64,000 bases of DNA from UBA2767 sp965228625 (GTDB lineage: Bacteria > Pseudomonadota > Alphaproteobacteria > Rhizobiales > Methyloligellaceae). The notes below the pieces were generated by a model. That model was not told where the DNA came from. It ran no database searches and was given only the letters and a program-made list of their open reading frames with translations. The translations under genes were made by a program, and so were the position numbers. The stretch spans positions 4,464,001 to 4,528,000 of the forward strand of contig OZ245829.1 of the NCBI GenBank assembly GCA_965228625.1, given 5' to 3'. Positions 57,315 to 64,000 of the stretch are shown piece by piece. The number at the start of each line of letters is the position of its first letter. Positions within the stretch are counted from its first letter, which is position 1.

Positions 57315-57653
57315 CTAAATCGCTTCCGATCCGGACTCGCCGGTGCGAATGCGTATCGCTTCCTCGATCGAGGAAACGAATATCTTTCCATCGCCAATGC
57401 GCCCCGTCTTGGCGGAGTTGAGGATGGTCTCCACGGCCTTTTCGACCATGTCGTCGTCAAGAACGACCTCGACCTTCACCTTGGGGAGAAAGTCGACGAC
57501 ATATTCGGCGCCGCGATAGAGCTCCGTCTGTCCTTTTTGCCGGCCAAATCCCTTGGCCTCCGTAACGGTGATGCCCTGCAAGCCGATCTCCTGCAGCGCT
57601 TCCTTGACCTCATCCAACTTGAATGGCTTGATGATCGCCTCGATTTTTTTCAT
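57315..57653 (-). CDS. glnB: Nitrogen regulatory protein PII
   Basis: 112 residues. The trimeric PII signal protein that reports glutamine and 2-oxoglutarate. MKKIEAIIKPFKLDEVKEAL start, T-loop with the uridylylated Tyr51 in RGAEYVVDFLPKVK, B-loop KTGRIGDGKIFV. It sits 98 nt upstream of glnA; a sigma-54-type promoter and NtrC-like sites precede it. Confidence 0.98.
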   Translation of the reverse strand: MKKIEAIIKPFKLDEVKEALQEIGLQGITVTEAKGFGRQKGQTELYRGAEYVVDFLPKVKVEVVLDDDMVEKAVETILNSAKTGRIGDGKIFVSSIEEAIRIRTGESGSEAI

Positions 57654-57715
57654 TGATTTTCCCGTGGCCCGGATACGCGTGAAGCCGCGTGTGTCATGAA
57701 GGGTCCTCCCACTCT

Positions 57716-57731
57716 AGCAGGCAGCGTGCCA
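57716..57731 (-). promoter_or_regulatory. Sigma-54 promoter of glnB
   Basis: On the minus strand TGGCACG, four bases, CTGCT: the GG-N10-GC spacing is exact and the -24 block is a full match. About 63 nt before the ATG. glnBA of alphaproteobacteria are known sigma-54/NtrC targets. Confidence 0.75.
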
Positions 57732-57793
57732 ACTGCGTTCGTGAGAAAAAAACCAATGATTTCATTGTTTTACGAGGTGGGAAAACCGGAAGG

Positions 57794-57851
57794 TGCGGTT
57801 TTTTCGGCAGATCCTGATGCTTTCTTGTGCAGTTTGCCTAAAAAATATGCA
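57794..57851. promoter_or_regulatory. Two NtrC-like enhancer sites upstream of glnB
   Basis: TGCGGT-TTTT-TCGGCA (57794-57809) and TGCCTA-AAAAA-TATGCA (57835-57851) each keep the TGC...GCA ends of the NtrC consensus TGCACC-N5-GGTGCA, with centres about 41 bp apart, near four helical turns. They lie about 63 and 104 bp upstream of the sigma-54 site. Confidence 0.45.
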
Positions 57852-57886
57852 TGTCCCCGGCGCGGGCGGCGCCAAGGGAGCGTGCG

Positions 57887-58264
57887 ATGAGTGTTATCGG
57901 GCTCGATCATCTCGTCCTCACCGTCGCGGACATCGAGGCGACGTGCGCGTTCTATGTGAAGGCTCTGGGCATGCAGCGCGATATCTTCGCCGGCGGCCGA
58001 ACCGCGCTCAAATTCGGATCGCAGAAAATCAACCTGCACGAGGCCGGAAACGAGTTCGAACCGAAGGCCGTCCATCCGACGCCCGGTTCGGGCGATCTGT
58101 GCTTCATCGTACCCAACCTTGAAGCCGCAAAGCTGCGGCTCGATGCGGAGGGTGTCACCATCATCGAGGGCCCGGTGCCGCGAACAGGAGCGAAGGGCAA
58201 ACTGCTGTCGATCTACTGCCGCGACCCCGACGGCAATCTCATCGAACTTTCGCAATACGAATGA
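57887..58264 (+). CDS. VOC-family (glyoxalase/dioxygenase-like) protein
   Basis: 125 residues, one vicinal-oxygen-chelate domain pair: IGLDHLVLTVADIEATCAFYVKALGM with the first metal His, INLHEAGNEF, PGSGDLCFIV and SIYCRDPDGNLIELSQY with the Glu ligand. Substrate unknown; related to glyoxalase and fosfomycin-resistance families. RBS GGGAGCG precedes ATG 57887. It overlaps nnrD by 4 bp (ATGA), so the two are translated together. Confidence 0.9.
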   Translation: MSVIGLDHLVLTVADIEATCAFYVKALGMQRDIFAGGRTALKFGSQKINLHEAGNEFEPKAVHPTPGSGDLCFIVPNLEAAKLRLDAEGVTIIEGPVPRTGAKGKLLSIYCRDPDGNLIELSQYE

Positions 58265-59784
58265 ACGGCCTGGCGAACAGCGCTGCAAAAGAAGTTGAAC
58301 TCCTGACGACGCAGGAGATGGGTCAGGCCGACCGTCTGACGATCGATGCGGGAACGCCGGGTCTCGTTCTGATGGAGAATGCCGGACAGGCGGTCGCCGA
58401 CGAGGTCGTCCGGCTGGCGCCCGATGCCGACCGGGTCGTGGTGTTGTGCGGGCCGGGCAACAATGGCGGTGACGGCTTCGTGGCGGCGCGACTTCTGAAG
58501 TCGCGCGGTTACATCGTGCGGCTCGCTCTGCTCGGCGACGTGAAGGCCCTGACGGGAGATGCCGCGCACATGGCGGGCTTGTGGGACGGCTCGGTCGAAA
58601 CGCTGGACCCGACGTGCGTCGAGGATGCCGAGGTCATTGTGGATGCCGTGTTCGGCGCGGGATTGACCCGCAACGTGACCGGTGTTCCGGCGCGCACCAT
58701 CGAAGCCGTCGACCAAAGCGGAGCGATCGTGGTCGCGGTCGATGTCCCCAGCGGCATCGACGGAACCACCGGGCAGGTGAGGGGAGTGGCGCTCACCGCC
58801 ACCGCAACCGTCACGTTCTTTCGTCTGAAACCGGGCCACCTGTTGCTGCCGGGCCGGGCCCATTGCGGCAAGACGCGTGTTGCCGATATCGGCATCGGGC
58901 CCAATGTGCTCGAGGTGGTCGCGCCGCGGACATTCGCCAACGTGCCGGATCTGTGGGTGCGGGATTTTCCGTGGCCCCGCGTCGAAGGTCACAAATACGC
59001 GCGCGGCCATGTCGTCGCCGTGTCAGGGGGTGCGGAGGCGACCGGCGCGGCGCGACTGGGGGCCCGCGGAGCGCTGCGGGTCGGAGCCGGGCTCGTCACG
59101 CTTGCCGGCAGCAAGGCTGCGACAGCCGTCAACGCTGCCAACTCGACAGCCGTCATGGTCCAGTCATTCAGCGGTGCGAAAGGGCTCAGCGCCATTCTCA
59201 AGGACGCCCGCAAGAACGCCGTGCTGCTCGGCCCGGGAGCCGGCGTCGGCAAGGCGACGCGCGATCTTGTCCTTGCGGCACTCAAGAGCAAGGCCGGCTG
59301 TGTCCTCGATGCCGACGCGCTGACCTCGTTCGAGAAAGGCGCGAAAACCCTGTTCGGGCCGATCGCCAGGCGAACCGCGCCCGTCGTGCTCACGCCGCAT
59401 GAGGGTGAGTTCACGCGGCTGTTCGGGGCGCCGGGACGGGCTCAATCGAAAGTTGAAAGCGCGCGTGAGGCGGCCGCGCGCAGCGGCGCAATCGTCGTCC
59501 TCAAGGGACCGGACACCGTGATCGCCCACCCCGACGGACGCGCGGCGATCAATGCCAACGCACCGCCCTGGACGGCGACCGCGGGCTCCGGCGACGTATT
59601 GGCGGGATTGGTTGCGGGGCTGCTCGCGCAGCATATGCCGGACTTCGAAGCCGCTTGCGCCGCCGTGTGGCTGCATGGTGAAGCGGCCGAACGGTTCGGA
59701 CCCGGACTGATCGCCGAGGACCTGCCGGAGATGCTGCCATCGGTTCTTGCGGCCCTCGACGGATACGACGGTCCTACTGAGTGA
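58261..59784 (+). CDS. nnrD: Bifunctional NAD(P)H-hydrate epimerase/dehydratase
   Basis: 507 residues that repair hydrated NAD(P)H. N-terminal YjeF_N epimerase: TIDAGTPGLVLMENAGQAVADEV, VLCGPGNNGGDGFVAARLL, VDAVFGAGL, VAVDVPSGIDGTTG. C-terminal ADP-dependent dehydratase: SGGAEATGAARLGARGALRVGAG, GPGAGVGKATR, VLTPHEGEFTRLFG and AGSGDVLAGLVAGLLAQ. Both domains look complete. It converges with the GH3 gene, overlapping 11 bp at the ends. Confidence 0.95.
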   Translation: MNGLANSAAKEVELLTTQEMGQADRLTIDAGTPGLVLMENAGQAVADEVVRLAPDADRVVVLCGPGNNGGDGFVAARLLKSRGYIVRLALLGDVKALTGDAAHMAGLWDGSVETLDPTCVEDAEVIVDAVFGAGLTRNVTGVPARTIEAVDQSGAIVVAVDVPSGIDGTTGQVRGVALTATATVTFFRLKPGHLLLPGRAHCGKTRVADIGIGPNVLEVVAPRTFANVPDLWVRDFPWPRVEGHKYARGHVVAVSGGAEATGAARLGARGALRVGAGLVTLAGSKAATAVNAANSTAVMVQSFSGAKGLSAILKDARKNAVLLGPGAGVGKATRDLVLAALKSKAGCVLDADALTSFEKGAKTLFGPIARRTAPVVLTPHEGEFTRLFGAPGRAQSKVESAREAAARSGAIVVLKGPDTVIAHPDGRAAINANAPPWTATAGSGDVLAGLVAGLLAQHMPDFEAACAAVWLHGEAAERFGPGLIAEDLPEMLPSVLAALDGYDGPTE

Positions 59785-60892
59785 CGCCGGCCGGTGCGGA
59801 TCGCGCCGCGAGTCCTTCTTTCAGCCGCTTGATGCGGTTGTAAGACCTGGCGATACGCTCGATGGGAATGGTGCCGTCGTTCACCGCGTCGCGCAGAATC
59901 CTGGTCGCCCTGGGCACGAACTTGGGGTTGGAACCGGCCGCGCCGAAAAGCAGAATATCGTTGCCGCTTTGAACGGCCTTTATCAGGGTCGTCTTGAGAT
60001 TGTTGTGCTTGCGGATCGCGGCCATCTCCAGATCGTCGGTGATCACCACCCCCTGGAAACCGACGCGGTCGCGCAGCCAGCCGTCAACGGCATTTGCGGT
60101 CAGTGTCGCCGGCACCCTTTTGTTGCCCGAGATCGCGCGGTGATACAGATGCCCGACCATCACCGTGTCTATGGCGCCCTCACGTGCGAGCACCTGATAA
60201 GGCGCGATCTCGATATCCTGCCATGTTCTCGAAATGTCGACGAATTGCTTGTGGCTATCGGTGCTGCTGCTGCCGTGGCCCGGGAAGTGCTTGACGGAAG
60301 TGAGGATATTGGCCTCGCGGTGCGCCTGGATGAAGGCGCGCGCATAGGCGATCACCTGATTCGGGTCGGCGCCGTAGCTGCGGCCCAGGCGGGCGATGAT
60401 CGGGTTGCGGCGGTTGAGATTGAGATCGACGACCGGTCCGTAGTTCATGTTGAACCCGGCCCGCGAAAGCTCCCCCGCCATCTTTCGGTAAATGCTCAGC
60501 GCCTGTTCGGGGCTGTATTTCCGCGCAATCGTCCGCGCTGTCGGATAGGAGGCGAACCCGTTCTTGCGAGACAGGCGCTGCACCTTTCCGCCTTCCTGAT
60601 CGACGGAGATGATCGGTACGAGCGGATGACCGGCATTGCGGAATTTCGCTGTCAGCGTGCGAACTTGCCTTGGTGAACGGATGTTCCGGTCGAACAGGAT
60701 CACGCCGCCGATCTGTCCCTTGGCAATCTGCCCGGCGATTCGCTTGGCGGTCGCGCCGTTCGCCGATGTGCCGTTGAACCCGACGAGCAGCATCTGGCCG
60801 ATCATTTCATCGAGTGTCGCACGTGTTTCGTTGGCGCGGCCCGGAAACGCGAGCGCCAGCAAAAGTGCCAGAAACACGCTCGCCAAGCGCAT
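59774..60892 (-). CDS. Periplasmic GH3 beta-N-acetylhexosaminidase (NagZ-like)
   Basis: 372 residues. Signal peptide (MRLASVFLALLLALAFPGRA). GH3 domain: IGQMLLVGFNG, GGVILFDRNIRSPRQVR, ISVDQEGGKVQRL, MNYGPVVDLNLN, KHFPGHGSSSTDSH with the His/Asp dyad loop typical of NagZ, and GVVITDDLEMAAI with the nucleophile Asp. Cytosolic NagZ lacks a signal; the signal here suggests a periplasmic or lipoprotein-like enzyme, as in several alphaproteobacteria. The start at 60892 is chosen because of the signal. Confidence 0.93.
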   Translation of the reverse strand: MRLASVFLALLLALAFPGRANETRATLDEMIGQMLLVGFNGTSANGATAKRIAGQIAKGQIGGVILFDRNIRSPRQVRTLTAKFRNAGHPLVPIISVDQEGGKVQRLSRKNGFASYPTARTIARKYSPEQALSIYRKMAGELSRAGFNMNYGPVVDLNLNRRNPIIARLGRSYGADPNQVIAYARAFIQAHREANILTSVKHFPGHGSSSTDSHKQFVDISRTWQDIEIAPYQVLAREGAIDTVMVGHLYHRAISGNKRVPATLTANAVDGWLRDRVGFQGVVITDDLEMAAIRKHNNLKTTLIKAVQSGNDILLFGAAGSNPKFVPRATRILRDAVNDGTIPIERIARSYNRIKRLKEGLAARSAPAGVTQ

Positions 60893-61105
60893 GTATCGTC
60901 CGACACCCACGTCCAGAACTCCATCCCATTCAAGACAGGAGGCAGACGAACGGATATGGCTCGTCTGCCCCGTGATGGCCGCATTGGCCATTCATGGTCG
61001 CGACTATGACCGATTGTTGACGACGGCGCCAGCAAATGACAAAGAATCGGATGTCGGACTTGCGAGCCCGGCTGTTCATTAAGTGATTTGGCGGAAGGTT
61101 CGGCG

Positions 61106-62812
61106 ATGAGACGCATCGCTATGATCATTGGCGGCCTGCTGTTGGCCGTTGCGCCCGCCGCGCAGGCGGCGACGGAGGACTCCGTGTTGCGCGCCCGGGA
61201 AGGGGCGGCAAATCTCCTGCGCGGCAAGTACGAGGCCGCGATATCATCATTCGACGAGGCGTTGAAAAGCGATCAGCTCGCCGACGTGCGCCGTGCCAAC
61301 ATCCTGAACGACCGCGGCGTCGCCAAGTGGCGGCTGAAGCAGGCGCGCGCGGCGATCGCCGACTTCAACAAGGCGGTCGTGCTGTTTCCCGATTACGCCA
61401 TTGTCTACAACAATCGTGGCAATGCCCTGATGGAGCTGGGCGAAGCGGAACAGGCCATCCTCGATTTCACCCGCGCCATCGAGCTCGCTCCGAGCTACGG
61501 CGCCGCCTACAACAACCGCGGCAACGCCTACATGGCGCTGGAGCGCACCGAGGATGCGCTGAAGGACTTCCGCAAGGCGGTTCAGCTCATGCCGACCAAC
61601 GCGGTGCCCTACAATGGCCGCGGCAGGGCGCATACCAACCTGGGGCGGCCGTTTGCCGGGGTGCGGGACTTCTCCCGTGCACTGGCGCTCAATGCCAAGT
61701 ATCCCGGCGCGCGGGAAAACCGCGGCGCCGCCTATCTGAAGCTCGGGCGCGATAATTCCGCGGTGCGGGATTACACGGAACTGATTGCGCAACGGCCGGA
61801 TCAGGCGGAGTTGTATTTCGCCCGCGGAAGCGCTTACGCGCGTACGCGCCGCTACAATTCCGCGGTCAAGGATCTGTCGAAAGCCATCACCCTCGATCCG
61901 CAAAATGCGGAAGCGTATCAGCAGCGTGGTACCGCGTATCTCAGGGTCAGGCAGTTTGCCAAGGCGACTGACGACTTGTCGACGGCTCTGGACATCGATC
62001 CCGAGAATGTGGTCGCGTTGGCCGAGCGTGCGTCAACCCATCTTTGGCTCGGTTCGCCGGAGGAGGGTCTGGAGGACGCGGAAAAGGCCGTGTCACTGAA
62101 TCCGAAACACACGCGCGCGCTTTCGGTGCGTGGCCAGATATACCAGAAGCTGGATCGCGTCGACGACGCAATCAAAGACTATCAAACGGCCCTTGAGGTC
62201 GATCCCCGAATGCCTTTGCCGCGTTCGCGGCTGAAGAAGCTCGGCGTCGAGGTGCCGCCGCCGTCCCGCCCCGAACCTCTGGGTGAGCCGGTGAAGGGGT
62301 GGGTCGTCAGCGAAACCCGGGATGGCGGGTATATCGCAACCAACCGCCGTTTTCCCAAGGTGCGTGTCAGGCTTGAGATGTACGGGCCCGGCGTGCCCGA
62401 AATCGTCGACTGGTCGCTCGTGAAGTATCAAAGCCTGCGCGGCATCGGACTGCTGCGCTACCGCGCCGGCGTTCTGCGCGACCAGAGCGGCGGTGACTAT
62501 GAGTACACGGCGGTCGTGGATCTGTGGAAGTCGAAGGTCGCGGCCGTCGAGCCGCACGCCTGGGGCGACCGCAAGTCGGAATGGAAATGGCAACTCGGCT
62601 CCGTGGAAGTGACGGATCCGGACGGCGTCGCCAACAAGGTCGCGCTTCGCAAGGCGCCCGCCCAAAGCTACGGCCAGCAGGGCGATCAGTTCTATTCGTC
62701 AGAAAACTGGTGGTCGAGGGGCGCTCAGCCCTATCCACGACCGCGTCAGCGGCCGCGTCAACGTCGGCGCCAGCCGAGCGGCGGCGATCTGTTTGACTGG
62801 TTGTTCCGGTAG
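61106..62812 (+). CDS. Exported TPR-repeat protein with C-terminal beta domain
   Basis: 568 residues. Signal peptide (MRRIAMIIGGLLLAVAPAAQA), then about ten tetratricopeptide repeats over residues 30-375 (AYNNRGNAYMALERTEDALKDFRKAVQLMP is one clear unit), then a different domain of about 150 residues from GEPVKGWVVSETRDGGYIATNRRFPKVRV, with a WRWQLG-like Trp-rich end, and a basic Arg/Gln-rich tail (RPRQRPRQRRRQ). TPRs are protein-binding scaffolds; the C-terminal domain is unknown to me. Confidence 0.85.
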   Translation: MRRIAMIIGGLLLAVAPAAQAATEDSVLRAREGAANLLRGKYEAAISSFDEALKSDQLADVRRANILNDRGVAKWRLKQARAAIADFNKAVVLFPDYAIVYNNRGNALMELGEAEQAILDFTRAIELAPSYGAAYNNRGNAYMALERTEDALKDFRKAVQLMPTNAVPYNGRGRAHTNLGRPFAGVRDFSRALALNAKYPGARENRGAAYLKLGRDNSAVRDYTELIAQRPDQAELYFARGSAYARTRRYNSAVKDLSKAITLDPQNAEAYQQRGTAYLRVRQFAKATDDLSTALDIDPENVVALAERASTHLWLGSPEEGLEDAEKAVSLNPKHTRALSVRGQIYQKLDRVDDAIKDYQTALEVDPRMPLPRSRLKKLGVEVPPPSRPEPLGEPVKGWVVSETRDGGYIATNRRFPKVRVRLEMYGPGVPEIVDWSLVKYQSLRGIGLLRYRAGVLRDQSGGDYEYTAVVDLWKSKVAAVEPHAWGDRKSEWKWQLGSVEVTDPDGVANKVALRKAPAQSYGQQGDQFYSSENWWSRGAQPYPRPRQRPRQRRRQPSGGDLFDWLFR

Positions 62813-62837
62813 ACCGGGATCCGCGGTCAATCCTCGT

Positions 62838-64000
62838 TCACGACTTCCTTGCGGCGAAAGCGTGCTTGCATGACTCCAGGCGCGACAGGCTCTCCTGCTT
62901 CGTCCGCAGGCCGAATATCTCTGCGAAGACATAGGCCCCGAACAGCAGCACGAGATAGGCGTCGAGTTCGAACAGTTCTTCCCAGAACTGCCCGTTCCCC
63001 CAATAGCCGAACGACGCGTCCTTTCGGGTGTTGTGAGTCACGACTTCTATCAGCTCGCCCGTAAGCAACAGCGGCAGCCACAGCAGCAGCGGCCACGCAT
63101 CCCATTTCAGGAAGGGGCGGACCATTGCTGTAAAGAGTCGCCACTGGGTCGCGACATAGACGGTCAGTACCGCAATGATGGCCACAAACAGGATCCTGCG
63201 GCCGGTGCCCGACGACGCCGTCACCAACCATTCAGGCGCGCCGTAAACCCTGAAATCGAACTCCCTGAAAAACAGAAGAAAACATGCGCAGGTGAAGATG
63301 ATCGCGGCAACGCGCGCCGCCCCCTTGGTGTTCGCGGTGTTGGCGCAGAAAATGAAAAACGCGGCGGCCAGTGCGACGGCCTGAAGGCTCTCGATCGGGC
63401 CGCTTTCCTTGACCAGCCAGTCCGCACCGACCGTGGTCGCCCAGGCAATGAGAGCGATATTGCCGAATATCAGCAAGGCAAGAAGGCCATGGCGGAAATA
63501 GGCAGGTCGAAACCACGTTACGGCAACCAGGGTTGCCAGGCCCGCGCCAAATGTCAGGGTGACGAAAAGGTAGGCAGCGCGGGCGGCGTCATCGCTGACC
63601 TTCTTGACGAAGCTCTGCTGCTGAGCCAACTCGATTTTGAACAGCCCCACCAGACTTCCGCGAAACACCCGGAACCATTCTCCGACCGTGTATGTCCTGC
63701 CGGCGGATGCCTCGTTTGACTCCCTGGCCATGTTTTTGCGCATCTCGTCCGTAGCGGACTTGGCCTCCGATTGAGACCAGGCCTCGAACAAGGCGAGTGG
63801 TTCAGCGGTTGCCAGAGATTGATACTTCGAAAGCAATCCCTGTTCGGCTTCGGAGACCTGTGGCCGGGATTCGCCGGGTTCGCGTCCCTTGTTCCGGCTG
63901 CCAAGAAAAGCAAGGCCATCCGCCATATCCTGAGATGACAACTCGGCCGCTCTGACAAGGCTAACATAGGCCTTCCGTGATCGATCGGATGCGTCGTCAT
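62838..64000 (-). CDS. Polytopic membrane protein (5' end outside window)
   Basis: The frame is open to the window edge on the minus strand, so at least 386 residues are visible and the start lies to the right of 64000. A polar N-terminal half (from SLVRAAELSSQDMADG to SATDEMRKNMARE) precedes about seven hydrophobic segments, beginning AAYLFVTLTFGAGLATLVAV and ending YLVLLFGAYVFAEIFGL, with the charged motif LLFFREFDFRVYG between the fourth and fifth. No known family was recognised. A TTG at 63941 could be a start, but reading continues smoothly upstream of it. Confidence 0.75.
   Translation of the reverse strand, partial: DDASDRSRKAYVSLVRAAELSSQDMADGLAFLGSRNKGREPGESRPQVSEAEQGLLSKYQSLATAEPLALFEAWSQSEAKSATDEMRKNMARESNEASAGRTYTVGEWFRVFRGSLVGLFKIELAQQQSFVKKVSDDAARAAYLFVTLTFGAGLATLVAVTWFRPAYFRHGLLALLIFGNIALIAWATTVGADWLVKESGPIESLQAVALAAAFFIFCANTANTKGAARVAAIIFTCACFLLFFREFDFRVYGAPEWLVTASSGTGRRILFVAIIAVLTVYVATQWRLFTAMVRPFLKWDAWPLLLWLPLLLTGELIEVVTHNTRKDASFGYWGNGQFWEELFELDAYLVLLFGAYVFAEIFGLRTKQESLSRLESCKHAFAARKS

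Overview
The window reads as a chromosomal segment of an alphaproteobacterium, most likely in the order Hyphomicrobiales (Rhizobiales). This rests on gene content and order, not on any search: an aroQ-accB-accC-aat block beside NDUFA12 and DUF2155 genes, an M48 protease/DsbA pair beside rne, rne-amiC-PBP1A-prfB, glnB-glnA next to nnrD, a CPA2-type antiporter, and a B12-dependent (class II) ribonucleotide reductase. DNA is GC-rich and coding is dense. I see no rRNA, tRNA, CRISPR array, insertion sequence or prophage.

Layout. 1-1039: tail of a CinA/MoaB-like protein and a ceramidase-family membrane protein. 1078-5726: the least explained part. Three consecutive transcription units each begin with the same 28-nt element (GAACCTTTT-N11-GCGACCAA). 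The first encodes a 27-residue hydrophobic peptide followed at once by a terminator. The second and third encode exported proteins of 750 and 593 aa that share a leader, signal-peptide start and C-terminal tail (TRTRMIRRR) but have mostly different bodies. 5787-10842: nrdJ (minus) with a long hairpin-rich leader, an unannotated 56-aa minus-strand gene with its own terminator, and a divergent XRE-type regulator separated from it by three operator-like palindromes. 10876-22297: CYTH protein, NDUFA12, DUF2155, aat, accC, accB, aroQ, DsbA-like, M48/TPR protease, a class I aminotransferase, rne. 22988-34832: cell-wall amidase, PBP1A, release factor 2 (with a programmed frameshift), bactofilin, Bcp, a giant AsmA/YhdP-like protein, tyrS. 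35035-44448: a hydrolase, then an iron-sulfur operon, iscR - cysteine desulfurase - sufB - two small membrane proteins - sufC - sufD - sufS - sufT - sufA, followed by a TfoX-domain gene. 44464-55622: diguanylate cyclase, DEAD-box helicase, ICMT-like methyltransferase, hydrolase, di-haem cytochrome, parE, antiporter, a 0.6-kb gap with a folded element, PhoX, a small membrane protein. 55747-64000: glnA and glnB (sigma-54/NtrC-type sites upstream of glnB), VOC protein, nnrD, periplasmic GH3 hexosaminidase, TPR protein, and a polytopic membrane protein cut by the window edge.

Working together: most genes are core housekeeping (fatty acid and shikimate pathways, peptidoglycan, RNA decay, translation, Fe-S assembly, nitrogen assimilation). 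The candidates for something undescribed are the three-unit cluster at 1078-5726, the nrdJ leader, the divergent small gene/regulator pair at 10230-10842, the membrane-protein insertion inside the suf operon, and the folded element at 52834-52898. All functions are inferred from reading the translations by eye; no database search was run.
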